A stretch of DNA of 64,000 nt. Origin: Neodiprion pinetum. Taxonomy: Eukaryota; Arthropoda; Insecta; Hymenoptera; Diprionidae. Below are positions 1 through 14,300 of the stretch, piece after piece. Positions within the stretch are counted from its first letter, which is position 1. Every line of letters begins with the position of its first letter. Location: the NCBI RefSeq assembly GCF_021155775.2, contig NC_060236.1, forward strand, positions 9,221,087 to 9,285,086. Direction: 5' to 3'. The notes under the pieces are model-generated. The model saw nothing but the letters and a program-made list of their open reading frames with translations, was not told the DNA's origin and did no database searches. The position numbers were made by a program, and so were the translations under genes.

Positions 1-325
1 AACGTATTCAACTGAGTCCTTACGAAGAGTGAATTATTGTCTACCCGTGCATTGCGCTACCTGTTCGTTATTCCATCTGCCACTTTTTTTCTTTACATAT
101 TAATATCCTTTTGTTTACCTATCGACGAAATACTTTCACACTGTATATTATCATACCTATACCTTTCAACTCATTGTCTTTAGTTTAATCTCGCATCTAC
201 GTCTAAAGATTTTTTAATCAAATTAATCTATGATTGCACTCTTTATACATCAACTCTCAAAGGAAGCAAATGTTAATTCGACCTTTGCTTATGTGATGCA
301 GAATAAATTCCATCCTCACGACACA
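1..325 (+). other. 5' flank / 5' UTR of the TMEM47-like gene
   Basis: AT-rich sequence upstream of the start codon at 326. A possible splice acceptor (AG at 300-301, after a T-rich stretch) would make a 5' UTR exon begin at 302, with the real promoter outside or near the left edge of the window. I see no TATA box or initiator that I could defend. Confidence 0.35.
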
Positions 326-3300
326 ATGGCTCAAACAACCACAATTGAAACTGTGACCATCACCAGGCCACTGAAAGTAAGTTTTCATATTCTTTTTAAC
401 GGCAGATAGCCAGATTTGCTTTCTATGTGCCAAATACCTTCGCCTCTATGTCGCGAAATATCTTTCAACAATGAAACTGACACGTTATAAAATTTCATGA
501 ACTGGTAGTAACACTTATCTTTGTCACGGAAGCAGCGATACGAGTTATTTCACCTGTTCAGTAGATTAATCAGGTCAAGGATTTTAAAACTTAAGTTGAG
601 CTATATTTTTCTACTCATTTTACCTGAAACTTTCCAGTTTTCCAGTCAAGTATAATATAAGTGATATGTACATCAATTTTGAATAACTTTTTTTCTCATG
701 ATTTGAAATCTAATTTTTTGAAAATAAAGATGAATTTTCCACCATTTGCTTCAAAATTAGTTCATGATTTTTTCAAACCGGTTATCGATGTTTACAAAAC
801 AAAAATAAAAAATAATACGAATTTGAATGACTATGAATGTTTATTAAAGATCGTAGAATTTTTTGCGACTACGAATTTTTTTTCTTTATCTCTTGACATC
901 CTCTGCAAAACACTTGAATACATTGATTTATTACGACTATGATCGCTTTGATAGCTACGCAATCATGAACTAAAAGATTTAAAAGTTTTCTGAACATTTT
1001 ATCGAAAATAACTTATAAAAACCGAAAGTCAGTGAAATCTTTTTTTTTTTTTCAAATACAAAGTTGCATTCCAAAAATATTACTTGATATTGCAAGAGAG
1101 GGTTAAAATTCCTTTCCGCGAAATGGATTTATACTTTCCTTATTAAGTAATCGCTCTACTTATCTGATCCTAAGATTATGTACCGCTAATGCGTATGTTG
1201 ATAATTTTCGTTTATTTTTAGCGTATATAGCGCAAATGGTTAAAAGTTCTCATTTATCATATTCAGTCCGCCGTTGTGCACAGTGCTTTTAATACTGTGT
1301 GACCTAAAATTCAGAGAAGTCTAATTGTAATCGTCTTCTTGACCCGACTGTACATTTACAAGCTCTGTAGTTGCGCTAGTTGAGGCCGAAAGAGTGTGAA
1401 CTGCTGTTTCCGTTCTGGCGCTGATAAAAAATATGCCCTTATCTATTTCCGTAATCTTATCCGACTAGCGAATTTTTACGCACATATTTAATAATTCGCC
1501 CGAGCTTTTTCCTCCTGCTAGCCGTATTCTTGAATTCAAATGATAACGTAATCAACTTCCGTGAACTTGATTCCTTTTTTTACGCAAAACACATGTGTTA
1601 CGCGACACATGCGTCCTTTGTAAAATCCCGTGTATGCGCGTTATAAATTATTCGTGCACTTACCAACAACCTCCATTTCCTCCAATTATTCTAGCGTTTG
1701 TTCACGCATCAAAAAACAAAACAAAGGAAGTCGAGATGGTAACATGTCGGGTTTAAATGAAAGAAATTGAAACAATCAAGGGGGTGCCTGGTCGATATTC
1801 ACGTTGACACATATATATCCAAATATCGAAGTCCGCGTATCTTAAACGCAAAAAAAGGTTCATATTGTAGTTAGTAACATTATCGTAATGATTCCTGCTG
1901 AGGAAAACCGTTTTTTCACGATTTTGGAATTGCCTAACATTCAGTAAACCGTGATAAAACGAAACACACTCATATTTAAAAATCTTAGTTCTTTAAAAAT
2001 CATTGTAAAATTGAGAAAATAGTGATTTTTTCACCGATGTTTCGTTACGATAAAGTTCCTACAACTTCGTAAAAAGAGTTTAAAAACCCCGTTGTATACA
2101 CAACTCTGAACAAAACACTCCAATATATTTTCGTTTGATGCAGAAATAAAGGAATGGGCACGAATTCTACGAAATCGCAATAATAAATTCACAGAAGTCA
2201 AGCCATTTCTATATTTCTGCGGCAAATGAAAATGTGTTGGAGTGTTTTTTTTTTTGTTAAGAATCGTGTACAGAACGGGGCTTTCAAGCCCTTTTCGCAT
2301 TTGAGATACGTGGATTTCAATATTTAAAAATATATGTATAACGTCGAAATCGCCTAGGTTCACCCCCTTTTTCATCGCGACGAATTCCAATTACGCAAAC
2401 TTCCAAACTTCCGGTAAGAAATATTCCAATGGATAATGCATCATCAAAAAATGTCCACAAGCCATAAAACCACGCGTGTGTATCGATTTGTGGATTGGTT
2501 TGTTTTACAATCCGGCTCTTGACCGATCGATGTTAAGCACAATACAAAACCTCAGAGAAAAAAGTCACGTATCATGTGGCACTCGCATACCTCGTCTACC
2601 TAAAACAACCCTTCGCGCATACCCGCGTCGCGATGGCGACTGGGGTCGAAGTTGCGTAGGTATAGTCGGGATTGAATAGAGCGAAGAAGAAAGATTTGAC
2701 GGTGAAGACGCGGATGAGGATGGGGGTCCGGATAAGGGCGAGGGCGAGGGCGAGGGTGAGCAAGTGGAAGCATCCCTCGCTCGCGCATTGCGCCGCGACC
2801 TTTACCGGACCCCTTTCCTCCCGTCGAACGACCTGGGCCAGTAAAGATGGCTGTCCATTACTCTCAGGATTTTTCAAATGCGAATGGTTTTTAGAACGCG
2901 ATAAACGGTTTCCGGTTTTTCGATTAAGAATATCTCGCGACCATGCTCGGTGGACGGAGGAATTTACCGATCGATGATTGAGGCCCTACAGGGAAAAAGT
3001 TGACGAACAATCGCGCTGGTCGCCGGTGGTGTAAAAATATTTGTAAATGCTCGCGACACACCTTCGATATGGCGCGGTCTACGACGTTCCTTAAATCGTA
3101 ATTCCTATCTCCTATCTAAACTATATATAAACAGTGCGCAAGGTGCATAAGATGGACTGAATTTCGTTGAAATTACGTCATTGTATAACGTGCGGATATT
3201 CTTATTTATTCGAGAGACTCGCTGATATATTTTACGTGGAATATCAATTCATTATGATTATGTACACCGCCGCTGATAATCGTATGGGGCAAAACGAGAT

Positions 3301-5616
3301 TGCTCAGGTATAAAAAGATTATAATAATTCGTTTTTATCGCACCCCCGAAAAACCTCGTTTTAGGGATCGATTTAAAATATAGCGTACCACAAATGCTGT
3401 GAATTTTTAGTTTGAATTATCATCCCAACCTATGCGTAATTTTTATTCATTTAAAATACAATTTTCATTATTCTACATGCAAAATACTTTAAGACTGATA
3501 TTGAAGTTCGTAACGTTATTGTAACGATTTATACTGGGGAAAAAGCGTTATTTCACTATTTTGGGATTGGTTGGAATTCGGTAAATCGTAAAAAAACAAA
3601 ACAGTCATACTTAGAAATCTTAGTTCCTTCAAAATCGTTGTAAAAATGAGAAAAAAATGATGTTTCCTCCCATGTTTCGTCACGATAACGATGCTGACTT
3701 CAACTTCGAAAAGACTACTTAGCATACACTGTTCTTCAGTTGGTTCAGTTTTAGAAGTTTTTTTTTACTAATTTTCATGACTTACTGATTTTTATTTCCT
3801 CTTGTATTGATGGTCAGGGAGCGTATATTCTTGACACAGAACGCCCCCTTTTATTTACACATTTTTAAATGGTTCCCAATTCATTGAACTCTTAATAAGT
3901 TCGTACTGAGTATTTTTTTCTAATAAAGTCAGCTGCAGATTCAGTCAAATTTTCGTACACCTGGTATTTTAATTGCAGTGTTAATAGCAAACCAAAGATA
4001 TATGTTTTATTCGTGTTTTTATTGAATTATTCTGTTAAATCACATCAAATAATATGCTTACATCATTTACATACTTTTATCTAAGATAATTGTCTTCAAT
4101 AATTGGGTCTCGTCACTTATCTCTGGGAGTGTTAATTAATTTGTCTACAATATTCTCTAATAAACGGTGAAAATAAGACAGCAAAGTCTTACTATTCTAC
4201 AGGATTAAGTTATTTTTAATGTTTTGAATTTATACCAACAGGTGATAGCATTCGTATGTGGGGTGATAGTCATTTTGTTAATGATAATGGGACTGGCATC
4301 GACTGACTGGTTGATGGCGCTAGGATGGCGACAAGGTCTCTTTGCACACTGCATTGAAGACGGTGCCCCGACTCCATTGCCATTCCATATGACTACACCA
4401 GCGGGATGTTATCAGGCTCGGGATGTCGGTAAGATTCGTTCTTCGATTGATAATATTTTAATTTCATCTATACTATTAAAAAATTAACGAAACTTATCAA
4501 TAAAAATGTTTTCCGTTCATTTTTCACAGGATACATAAAAGCGGCAGCTGCGCTCTGTGTCGTATGTCTTTTGGCTGATATAGCAGCAACAATTTTAACA
4601 GGACTAGGCCTGCGATCTCAAGACCATCGCGATAAGCACAAGTATTATCTTTTTGCGGTGTTCTGTATGGGGCTTGCATGTAAGTGGCAGTCTGAAACGT
4701 GTATAAATAAATTTTGTTGGAATTGTATTATGTATACAGTCAATCAATTGCATGTCTTGCCATTCACTAAATTTATTGATTATTTTCTCACTTTCAGTAG
4801 CCGCTCTTCTCATAGCTCTCGTCGTTTATCCAGTTTGCTTTGCTGCAGAACTGAATCATGGTAAGCAATTATTTTTCTCCCAAGTATCGCCAGAAGTCTT
4901 GTGCCACAAGTCTATGTTATCTTATCTTGCATAAACTCGGTAGCGCAATGCTTTTCGTACCAGGCAGTACTTTCATTGTGAAATGTAATTAGATATAATT
5001 TTTAGTAGTGAATATTCAGTTGATTGCATTAGTCTACTGAAAAAATTATTTTATTTAGGAAATACAACAATGATCGAGTTGTAATTTATTGACGGATGAC
5101 TCAAGTCTCCGCATTTTTTTAATGGAAATTTTCGAAAATTAAGTGTTCCAAAGAAAATTTTTACTTCACTTGCATATCTTAAATAGTAATTAGTTCAACT
5201 GGTTTACTGCTCTTGAGGATTAAAAAGAAATAGCCACACCATGAGTCATCCACATTGATTACAGTCGAGTATTTCTCTCGTCGACTGATTACTCAAGTTC
5301 CTATTTCAGTACTCAGAAATTCAAAAAAGCAGGCCCATATTTAAATATATACATATATATAGATGGTGATTCATGACAAGAATGTTATTGTCCTCAAGGA
5401 AACCGAACTATGTGGGAGTTTGGCTGGGCATATGGAGTTGGCTGGGGGGCAGCTATTTTTCTATTTGGTGGAGCAGTACTTCTCTTATGTGATAAAGAGA
5501 GCGAAGAAATTTACTACAAGGAGAGAAAAATCGTCCGTGATGATATAGGAGGTGGAGGAGGTTCCATGATTGGAGTAGGGCATCACGGAGTAAGAAGCGG
5601 CACACAGCTAGCTTAG
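326..5616 (+). CDS. TMEM47/VAB-9-like tetraspan junction protein (claudin/PMP22 superfamily)
   Basis: Five coding exons: 326-376, 4242-4428, 4530-4679, 4798-4860 and 5399-5616. All introns are GT-AG and the phases agree (0,1,1,1), giving 222 residues. Four hydrophobic segments lie near residues 18-38, 80-106, 117-145 and 158-180. The first extracellular loop has a claudin-type pattern: a Trp, then GLF, then two cysteines (HC and GC). The last segment and its flank (EFGWAYGVGWGAAIFLFGGA, then a Tyr-Tyr pair) closely resemble the end of vertebrate TMEM47 as I remember it. Family knowledge: TMEM47 and C. elegans VAB-9 are at adherens-type junctions and affect adhesion and actin organisation. The cytoplasmic tail has a glycine run near residue 201. 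The start has a good context (CACAATGG) and opens a short N-terminus before the first membrane helix. Intron 1 is 3.9 kb, the others 63-538 bp. Other PMP22-like proteins are less likely because of the last segment. Confidence 0.9.
1863..2069 (+). mobile_element. MITE-like dispersed repeat, copy 1
   Basis: A segment of about 205 bp in intron 1 of the TMEM47-like gene that recurs in the same orientation at 3498-3708. The ends are imperfect inverted repeats: the left end contains AACATTATCGTAATGA and the reverse complement of the right end contains AACTTTATCGTAACGA. There is no coding capacity, as expected for a non-autonomous DNA transposon. I could not define a target-site duplication. Confidence 0.6.
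2560..2860. other. GC-rich, CpG-containing patch in intron 1 with a G-quadruplex motif
   Basis: A GC-rich island in otherwise AT-rich intron sequence. It contains many CG dinucleotides and, at 2736-2756, four GGG runs separated by identical CGA loops, a perfect G-quadruplex consensus on the + strand. Open frames cross it on both strands, but they are arginine-rich low-complexity readings without a recognisable domain. It could be an alternative promoter or enhancer of the TMEM47-like gene; that is inference. Confidence 0.55.
3498..3708 (+). mobile_element. MITE-like dispersed repeat, copy 2
   Basis: Second copy of the repeat at 1863-2069, alignable end to end with many substitutions and small indels. 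The terminal inverted repeats are still visible (AACGTTATTGTAACGA on the left; reverse complement of the right end contains ATCGTTATCGTGACGA). Two copies in one intron suggest a common family in this genome. Confidence 0.6.
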
Positions 5617-8600
5617 TGGCATTGCTCCCTGCCCGACGTTGTCCTCTAGGTGACTGGTTATATTTCTCTTGTGTCCACTTATTGCGCGATGTGTTCACAA
5701 AGAAATATAATAATATCGATGTTCACATGGGTTGAATTTCGGATAAAGTAACGGTATGTCTGCTACTGTTTCTGAGAGCGAATGATTTTTTATACGAGCA
5801 ACGTGTCTTTAGAATATGCATACAAAATATATACATTGTATGTAGATTACGGAATTACGACTGAAATTCTGACTCAAAAATTACGGTGTACACTAAGTCC
5901 CAAGGTGATGAATTTGTTTACAAAGGTAGAGGAGTATCAAATCAATTTTAGTACAGATTATTACATTATTTACTTATACTTATGAAAAAAGGTATCACTT
6001 TTCTTCCTGTTCAAAATTTTGGGACCATCCATATATAACGACAAAAGTTCAAACCCGTTTTCTTGAAATTAATGACGATATGTTTTTTCTATTCGACTTT
6101 AATACTCGTATAGGTTTCATAGTTGGGTCTGTAGATTTAATTGAATTGCCTGTTTAGCAATGATTGTGAGAAAATGGGAATAATTTGATGAGGTAAAATA
6201 TTACATCCTAGGTGAGAAAGAAAAAACGATGAAAAAAATTAATTTACCGACCAGTATTGAGTATAATGAGAAGTGAATTTCTTCATATATATCGATACAG
6301 GTATTTGTGTGGTTTCTCGGTGAACTCTATTTTGTGGGATAATATTTGGCTGCGTCATTTAATTTAGATGCCAGTGATAGGTTTTAATCCACAGCATGTT
6401 CTCATTATGTTGTTATTAAAGAGACAAAATTGGATATTTCTTTCGGCTGCAATTTGTGTGGCTGTTTTCACTAGTTATTTGACAGCAGATTACTTATATA
6501 GAGAAACGTTACGGTTTAGTGTTATTAAATTATTTCTACTTGATATTGTTCGTTCCACAACTTTCGTTTTTTCATGTTGGCAATGTATATAGGCATTTCC
6601 TTGGAGCGTTCAGTACTTCATCATGAATCATACCTCCTTCAGTATGAATTATGTTAAGGACATTATGGAAGAATAACTTATTGCATTTGAAAATTCTCAT
6701 CTGAAATTAGTGTTTAATATTTCAAATTATAATTTACAATTAGCTAAGGTAACATAATTTTCATTATTTTTCCCGGTATCTAAAAAAAAAAGTATTAGTA
6801 TATCTCTAAAGTTATTATACGAAATAAATTTGTGACAGCTATAAAGAAAATTTTAAATAGATTAAGTTAAGTTTTATCTACCAATCAGGGTCGCGTATTA
6901 TATAAATTAATTTAGGTTGTCAGATATATAATTATTGTACTTGATTTAACTTTTATTCCAAACTTGGTGATACTTTGACGAGAGTACAAAGTTGACTGAG
7001 ACTCTGAGGTAGGAGCACAATTATACCTAAACATTTTCACAGGTACAATAACCATTTTTTATATCTTCAGGTATATATTAATCAAGTTACGGTATCTCAA
7101 CATTACAATGTCCCCTCTCCCCGTTGCATCGCGTGTGTTATTTATCACAATCATTGTTATTCGATATTAAGATTTTTCGCGATATGTAATTTACATCGCA
7201 ATGATAGCAGAAAAAATTTGGCAATTACATTACAATGCAGCTTTCTTCCTCTTGCAAGGATATACTCAAGCTGCTCTTGCTACAATGGTTACATCTTATA
7301 CATACTGGGTTTACGAAAAAATAATAGTGCAACATCGTACAGTGCAGCTATAAATTAAGAAATGTTATCCGATTTTTTTTTTCTTCCATTAATCATACTG
7401 TTGACTGATTGTGAGTCGAGTGCGAAGTGTTTTGAGTGTGTGAGGTAAAGAGGCAGTTCGGGCAGGCATTACTGATCCATCGTGTTACCAGCGTCACATA
7501 CGTGTGTACATACATACAATAGAGATTCTATGATTGCTTGTAACGAACTCAATGCAACTAATATATATTGGTCTGAATATAAGACGACCCCCAATTTTAT
7601 GACTTCATTTCAGTGATTGTTTTTACAAACTGAATTATATGAAAAAATCATTGATTATCACAAGCATATTTATGGATTAATATTGCATTCATCGCATCAA
7701 TAAAATTTGAGTGTATTGTATAAATATATCGTTTTTATTTACTTTTACTTCAGATTGATGCTATTCGAAGAAATTGAAGTTTGAGTTTTCAAGGTCCGTG
7801 ATTTTATTGATCAAATTTTGTGACAATTGGTCGATAACGAAGTTTTTTCAGTTGATGAAGCAAAGTTCCGAATAAATCCCGATTATAAGTGGAGTACGGA
7901 TTTTAAGAGGGATATCGGCTAACAAAAACCTCGACTTGTGTTCAGACCAATGCAGTAATTCTAATAATTATCATTGACATTACAGTTGCACTTACAATAA
8001 GCATAATATAGTCAATATTCGAATACATAAATGTATATACTTATATGGAGATATATACACAAAATATATCTGTGCATAAATATATCTCATACATATATAC
8101 ATATATATATATATACTTCTATATACATAGTTTGCCATAAACATAATTTAGAACACTACCACAGCTGTGTAATAATATCGCTGTATTGAAGAAAACAAAT
8201 GTTCAATTCATTATTTCCGACAATTTTACGGGAGTGCATTTCAATTTTAACAAAGTATCATGAAAATGCCGTAAAATTCTGTTGATATAATCTGTCCTCA
8301 TAAATTGAATTGAACAAACACCCGAAAATCTACGTTGACCGTATGTGGAAAAAAAAAAAAGTAATTTCCGGTATACGTTGGTTAATAATGTTCTTATACA
8401 AAAGATTAATGACAAAATATCAACAAGTAACTAAAATTCGATTGCGTCCAGAATTCATTTATTCTCAACTGTCATTTTCGGGTATCATATATATTTTATG
8501 CCGATGGAAGAGTACATACGTGCATGATACTGAGAGCATACAGTGAATAATAACTTCCATATCAAGTCCGTTAAATAGATGATTAGTATGCTTCTTTATT

Positions 8601-9883
8601 AATTGTAATATACACAGTGTAGTATAGAAATATTCATAATGATAACTATTTCTCGACATCTTCATATCAGAATAGTGATGTATGCATATCATAACAGAAA
8701 GCAAGTCAATGACTTAATTGATATTATAATGTTATATGATATAACAATATCTATACATAAAATTTCATGTTTCCTACCAACATAAATTATTAGAAGTAGT
8801 TATGTAGAATTAATTGTCACCAATGTTTGTATAACATTTACTTGATGTATACACGTAACAGGACTGTACAAAGAATTATATAGATCTTAAAAAATTATCA
8901 TAATCTTGTTTCTTAAGCCATGTTAAAAAATTATTTGATCCTACTAAACTTAATAAGTACTTTATTTCGATTCAAGATCTCATTTTTTTTATTCACAATC
9001 ATGTGCTTATACGTCACATATCATATTAACCATAATTTTAAATCAATTAGATTAAAAAATTTTTGAACACAGGTGATCGTAGCCATTCTGATTTGTATTA
9101 TTTGATGTAAAACATTTCTAATATTTATTGAAAATTATTGTTTGTAATAATTAGTATGGCTTAAAAAATCTTCTCATATTTAACAAAAGAAAACTTTGAA
9201 GACACTCATTTGCAATTCTTTCTTTATATATTATAAAATACGTTTTGCATCGTTCCACAGTCGATAGAAAGAAATCAGTGCTGTGCATAAATTACCACAC
9301 TTTGTAGAAAAATGTTAACAATCGACGAAAGGTACAACAGAATTCAACAAATTATAGTTTTTCATTCTAACGACTCTGTTCCTGAAACAATTCTTGTTAG
9401 GTTGCAAGTTTATCGTAGCTGGGCTGGATTTGTCTCTAACTCCTCGGAAAGCATATTATACGCCTTTTTAATTGGAATATCAAAATTAATTTTGACCGAT
9501 GATTGAAACACGATTTTTTCTGATGTGCTCACATGTTTCTACTAACAATAAAATTGAAAATTCCTTGCAAAAAAATATCTACTTTTTTTTTTGTGAAGAA
9601 TTAGAGAATTGTTACGTTAGTTGGTTGTGTGGTAGTGACCCGACATCGGATTGAAATAAGGAGCCTAAAATGATTTAAGGAAAACCCAAATCTTCATTCT
9701 GAAAAGTAAGATGCTTAAGTGGCTCAAGTCCAAAAGAAATGACCAAATCTATATTTTATCCATAGCCAGAGATCAGTAGTATTTTTTAAGTATATACTGG
9801 ACAAGCCATGTGTTATGCAGCTGATAAAGCCTCTCGTCGGGTCTACTATCTAAGTTCTTTAACGTTCGTGGCGCGAAATGCCA
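5617..9883. other. 3' UTR candidate and AT-rich intergenic sequence
   Basis: No gene recognised. The first part is probably 3' UTR of the TMEM47-like gene; an AATAAA at 7699-7704 is one candidate polyadenylation signal, implying a UTR of about 2 kb. There is a TA-rich microsatellite at about 8030-8122. Short open frames here have no recognisable domain and look like chance. Confidence 0.4.
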
Positions 9884-9895
9884 GCCGCCATTTTG
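9884..9895. promoter_or_regulatory. YY1/Pho-type GCCGCCATTTTG motif at the probable zinc-finger gene promoter
   Basis: GCCGCCATTTTG matches the core of the YY1/Pleiohomeotic site (read as CAAAATGGCGGC on the other strand). Such sites cluster near transcription starts of housekeeping genes in animals. It lies about 120 bp upstream of a good splice donor, at the expected position of the promoter and first exon of the zinc-finger gene. Function is inferred from position and motif only. Confidence 0.4.
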
Positions 9896-9899
9896 TTAA

Positions 9900-10014
9900 A
9901 ATATATTTCTAAACGCATCCCCTCCAAATTGAAAACAACCGAAGGTCGACGCTGTTCTCGATCGCTATAAAGTATTTTTGGTTAGGTTCATAGCTGTGTT
10001 AAGGATATTAAACA
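9900..10014 (+). other. Inferred non-coding first exon of the zinc-finger gene
   Basis: A donor (ACA|GTAAGT, GT at 10015-10016) can pair with the acceptor AG at 11359-11360, just upstream of the ATG at 11389. This implies a 5' UTR exon ending at 10014 and a 1.35-kb 5' UTR intron. The exon start is a guess. No transcript evidence is available. Confidence 0.4.
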
Positions 10015-11388
10015 GTAAGTAAAACGCTGTGATTACGTTAGTGATAAATGCGCACTAATTCGATATAAAAATACTGCGTTTACAAGGGCCGAAACGTTTC
10101 TTCGTGTCAGTTTATACTGTGTAATTGGGTGGAAGAAGGCTTGGCATAAAGAGAGGCTATGGCTACTGCCTGCATCGTATGTAAAATATTTATTGCGTCT
10201 TCTCGCCCACTTTTTTGTTTTCCAATCATTCAAACATACGCAACCATACCAGTCATTACTTGCCGGCTCGCATTATGCAATCATAATTACTATTTCACTT
10301 ACTCGTTATAACCTCTAAAGTCATAACCTATATGTATAATATAACCTTAGATGTCAACAATTTTATTTGTGCCGTCTGGAAAATGCATTTTGATGAAAAG
10401 TTGATATTCGGGGGAAAGAAAATGGTGTAATACAAATCGGTCGACTGTTACTATTCTTGACTAATCGTTGTCAATGTTGAAATGGTTCATCCTATTTTCA
10501 ATGCCGAATCTGATAACCACAATTCTTTGACTGCGAATAATCAGTGAGCTTGGAAACCATTATTATGCGAATCTGCTTCTGTATATAGGGCTCAGAAAAA
10601 ATGTATTAAATTAAGTGATATATTCATGCTTGTCACGGCCTCGTTTGAAATTTTTCAAAAATATATTTACAATGGTATTTCAATTTTTAATGCTTATTGT
10701 GCATGTCAGTGTCTGACGATAGGCAAAAAATTGTATAAGAATGGAAATAGCTACGCTTAAACTCTAGACTCTTTATTTTTCAACAAATTGATGAGAGCGA
10801 AATAGAAAATTTCAGGCATGCATTTTGTGTTGAGCTATAATATGACCGATCGATTTTATTCGAACATGCAAATATCAGTTCGCCGAGAATGAAATACTTT
10901 TTTCATTCTAGTCAGCCGACTAAGAATTTGCCGGAGCAACTCATTACATAACTTACTTGGCAGAAACTTCAACGTCGATGCTGAATCAAGAAACAAGAAA
11001 ATATTGATTCTAATTTTTTAATAAAAAATTAGCTATACGATGACTCGGTGTCGTTTATCTAGTAAATTCATTTCCGAAGTACGAAACTTAATTAACAACT
11101 TTCATTGAAAAATGGGGAAAATGTACTTGCCCACTTTCCCAAATTGGAATTACTCGAATCTTATTCAATTCTATTTATCATATGATAAAATAAAATAAAG
11201 CCACACATTTTTATCCACCTTATGAAACGCTATCAGACCGGCTTTTTAAAAGATAGGTTCTATGCAAGCAGTTTTCTACCTTAAATGATAAAAAAAACTA
11301 TTATTTGCTAACTGATACATTCTGACAACTTATCTTTACGACTTAATTGACTGCTTTCAGTGATCAAATAGATACTTAGCTGAACGAG

Positions 11389-14300
11389 ATGGATGTGGCC
11401 GGTGATTTGACCCTGCAATGGGTCGAGGAAGTGGGAAATGTAGTTCATGAGGAAGTAATATGCGACTTAGAAGGGGAGTTGGACACTCCAGAGGAGGAGG
11501 TGATCGGGGCATGTGAAGAAGTAAGCGTCGAGGACACAGTCGAAACTGTTCCAGAGGCTTGTCCAGCACCCGACTCCGAAATCCTCCTTGTGCCACAGTC
11601 TAATGACATGGAGTCTATTTACATAGTACCCCAAGATGGCCAAGGTCATGATTACTTGAATATCCAGGTCACTGAGGAAGTAATTAGTGATAACTGGGAT
11701 AGACCGGGACAGCATGACGGGTAAAATTGAACTTTGATCATTTTTATGATATTAGAAGTGTCAAAAGTTGTGATTCTTTGCCTATGACGCTTAAGGAAAG
11801 ACCACTCTATTTTTTTTTTAAAACTAAATTACACAATTTCAAAGAACTTAGATTGATATTCATGTATTTGAAGTTCCAACTATTCATTTCAACGAAATTT
11901 TGAGATAACCCTTTTCTATCGTTAGGAAACATTCTGAAACAATTACTGCCCGATTGAGGTAGCTAGTTGCAATCACACATATTTCGTTTTTTGCATAAGA
12001 ATGTGGTTGGTACATAAGTCTCCATCGCTTTTCCTTCAGATGAATGTTCAGAACTGCAGACACATTGATATTCCATGTACATCGAATGCTATTTGTACTT
12101 TTGATGGACTCACATAGTTTTTATCTGGAAAAGTATGAAAATTGATTGAAACCCAGTAATTAAATATGTTGCGGAAAAATTTACCATAATTGTACACAAA
12201 GTTTTTCTTGCACAATGCTTGGCAGATAATTCCTAATTCTTAAAGTGCTTTGTAATTGAAGAAAAATCTTGATTGCATATTTCCATTCCCAATATTTTGG
12301 AAAACGTGAGAAAACAGAAAATTTGATATTACTAAACATGCTACAAAATATAAAAGCAAGACAAATATAATTTTTTTTGCAAATTTGTCAAAGTACTTCA
12401 CCCAGAAACTAAAAAATGTTTGCACGCATTGTTGAGTGAAATTTTTTTACAACTTTGTGATCACCTCATGCCTCTTTCTACACTGATTGGAATATTTTTA
12501 AATTATTTACAAGAATTGAAACCTGTTGTAGTCTTAGCTAATTATTAAAATAAACATTATATTCATGTCCATTACAGTGTTGAAATCCCGGAGACTAAAG
12601 TATCACACGACAATTTGCTTGAATATGACGACATGGAAATACCATTGCCGATTGATCAAGATTCATACACAAACACTCGCCCTTACCCGTGCGATTTCTG
12701 CAGTCGTCGGTTCAGGAAAAAAGCAAATCTAATGAATCACATGGTAGCTCATCAGACGGATCGTCCTCATGGATGTAATTTGTGCGGTGCTAGATACGTC
12801 AGAAAATGTGATTTAATGAATCATTTGAAAATTCATGCGTACGCCCCGTCTCGTGATGGATTGGAAGATGACTTGAATGATGACGATTCTCTTATCCCAG
12901 AAGAGGAGGAAACAAATAAAGGAAGGCGCAAAAAAGTTCAGTCTAACGCACCAAGAAAGCGCAAGAACAATGCAGCAGCGGCAAAGCGGGCTGCTCCAGA
13001 AATCAAAGTTGAGATGGGAAAATATGTGAATAAATCTTACGACTATGTGGACGAAGATATGCGACTTTTAGAAGAAATGACCAACAGAAATTCGGCGAGA
13101 GGAAATAATTATGCATCAAGTTCACGGTGGAATGAACAACTGACCTCGGAACATATTGAACCCCAACCACCACGTTGGCCTATCACAGACCCAACCAAAC
13201 CGTATGTTTGTCAACACTGTGGTGTTGGATTTGCCAGAGAAAAAGCTCTAGCTTCTCACTCTCGCGTGCACGGAGGCGATAGTCCATTTGAATGCACTTC
13301 TTGTGGTGATATGTTCTGGGATGTTAACACCCTGCGTGAACACGTTAGAATTAAACATGGAGGTGCTGTGCAATCAGACTTAGAAGAGTACGATAATGAT
13401 GCAACTTACACCGGTGATGAAAGATTTGGAGAATTTTACTGCGATACGTGTGGAGTACCTTTTCACCGTCTGGATCTTCTTAAACGCCATCGAAAGTAAG
13501 TAGTGAATGATGTATGGAACATCTACGTTTTAGTATATGGTTAATCTATGATAATGTATCCTTGCACTTGTTTAGTGATAAATTTGTTCACAAACATTTC
13601 TCAATTTTTCCAGGATTCATGTCAAGCAAGAAACTACAGAAGTGATTACCAAGGGTTCAAGCCAGCATCATGTGTGCAATGTTTGCGGAGAGTGGTTTGA
13701 AGAAGCTTTGGCATTACTTGCACATGCTGAGCTGCATGCCAGGTATTTGTATAGAATGCATTATTATCTTTACGATTGCTTGAGAAAAGCATTTTTACGG
13801 GATATATTACTGTAAAAGTAAGTACTTCTTGGAATATTTATTCTGAGGACTATTTATTATGTTAATCTTATACGGTCTTCATAAGAAAAAGGTGCATGTC
13901 GATTCATATAATACGGACGTTAAATTCTAGTTAAAAATGCGGTTAGAAATAAAAAAATGTGTTGGGTAAATAATTTCTAATGATGACTGTTTGGTATAAA
14001 ATTACAACACTTGAAAATCTCGTAATCCTCAGTTTGATATGGGTTATATCACCATTCAATAAGCAGCAGGCAAGAATTATTTAAATTGAAACTATAGTAA
14101 TTTTTCACATTTCCGTGTAACATTGACACTTATTAATTATTTGATTTGTACGTTTGATATATGTATCTACAGAAGTACATTTTTTTAGATTATTTCTTAT
14201 TCATTGTACGTCATTTCATGCTTTTTTTCATGTAACGAGGCTAAAATATTCGTATAAAAAGAATTTAATATGAAAAATCGAATTTGGAAAATTCATCGCC

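Noticed and set aside
661..942. 93-codon frame in intron 1 of the TMEM47-like gene
   Set aside because: AT-rich composition (F, K, N, L) typical of chance frames, no domain, and located inside an intron.
2596..2977. Arginine-rich open frames on both strands of the GC-rich patch
   Set aside because: Low-complexity reading of a GC-rich simple repeat; no splice sites or domain.
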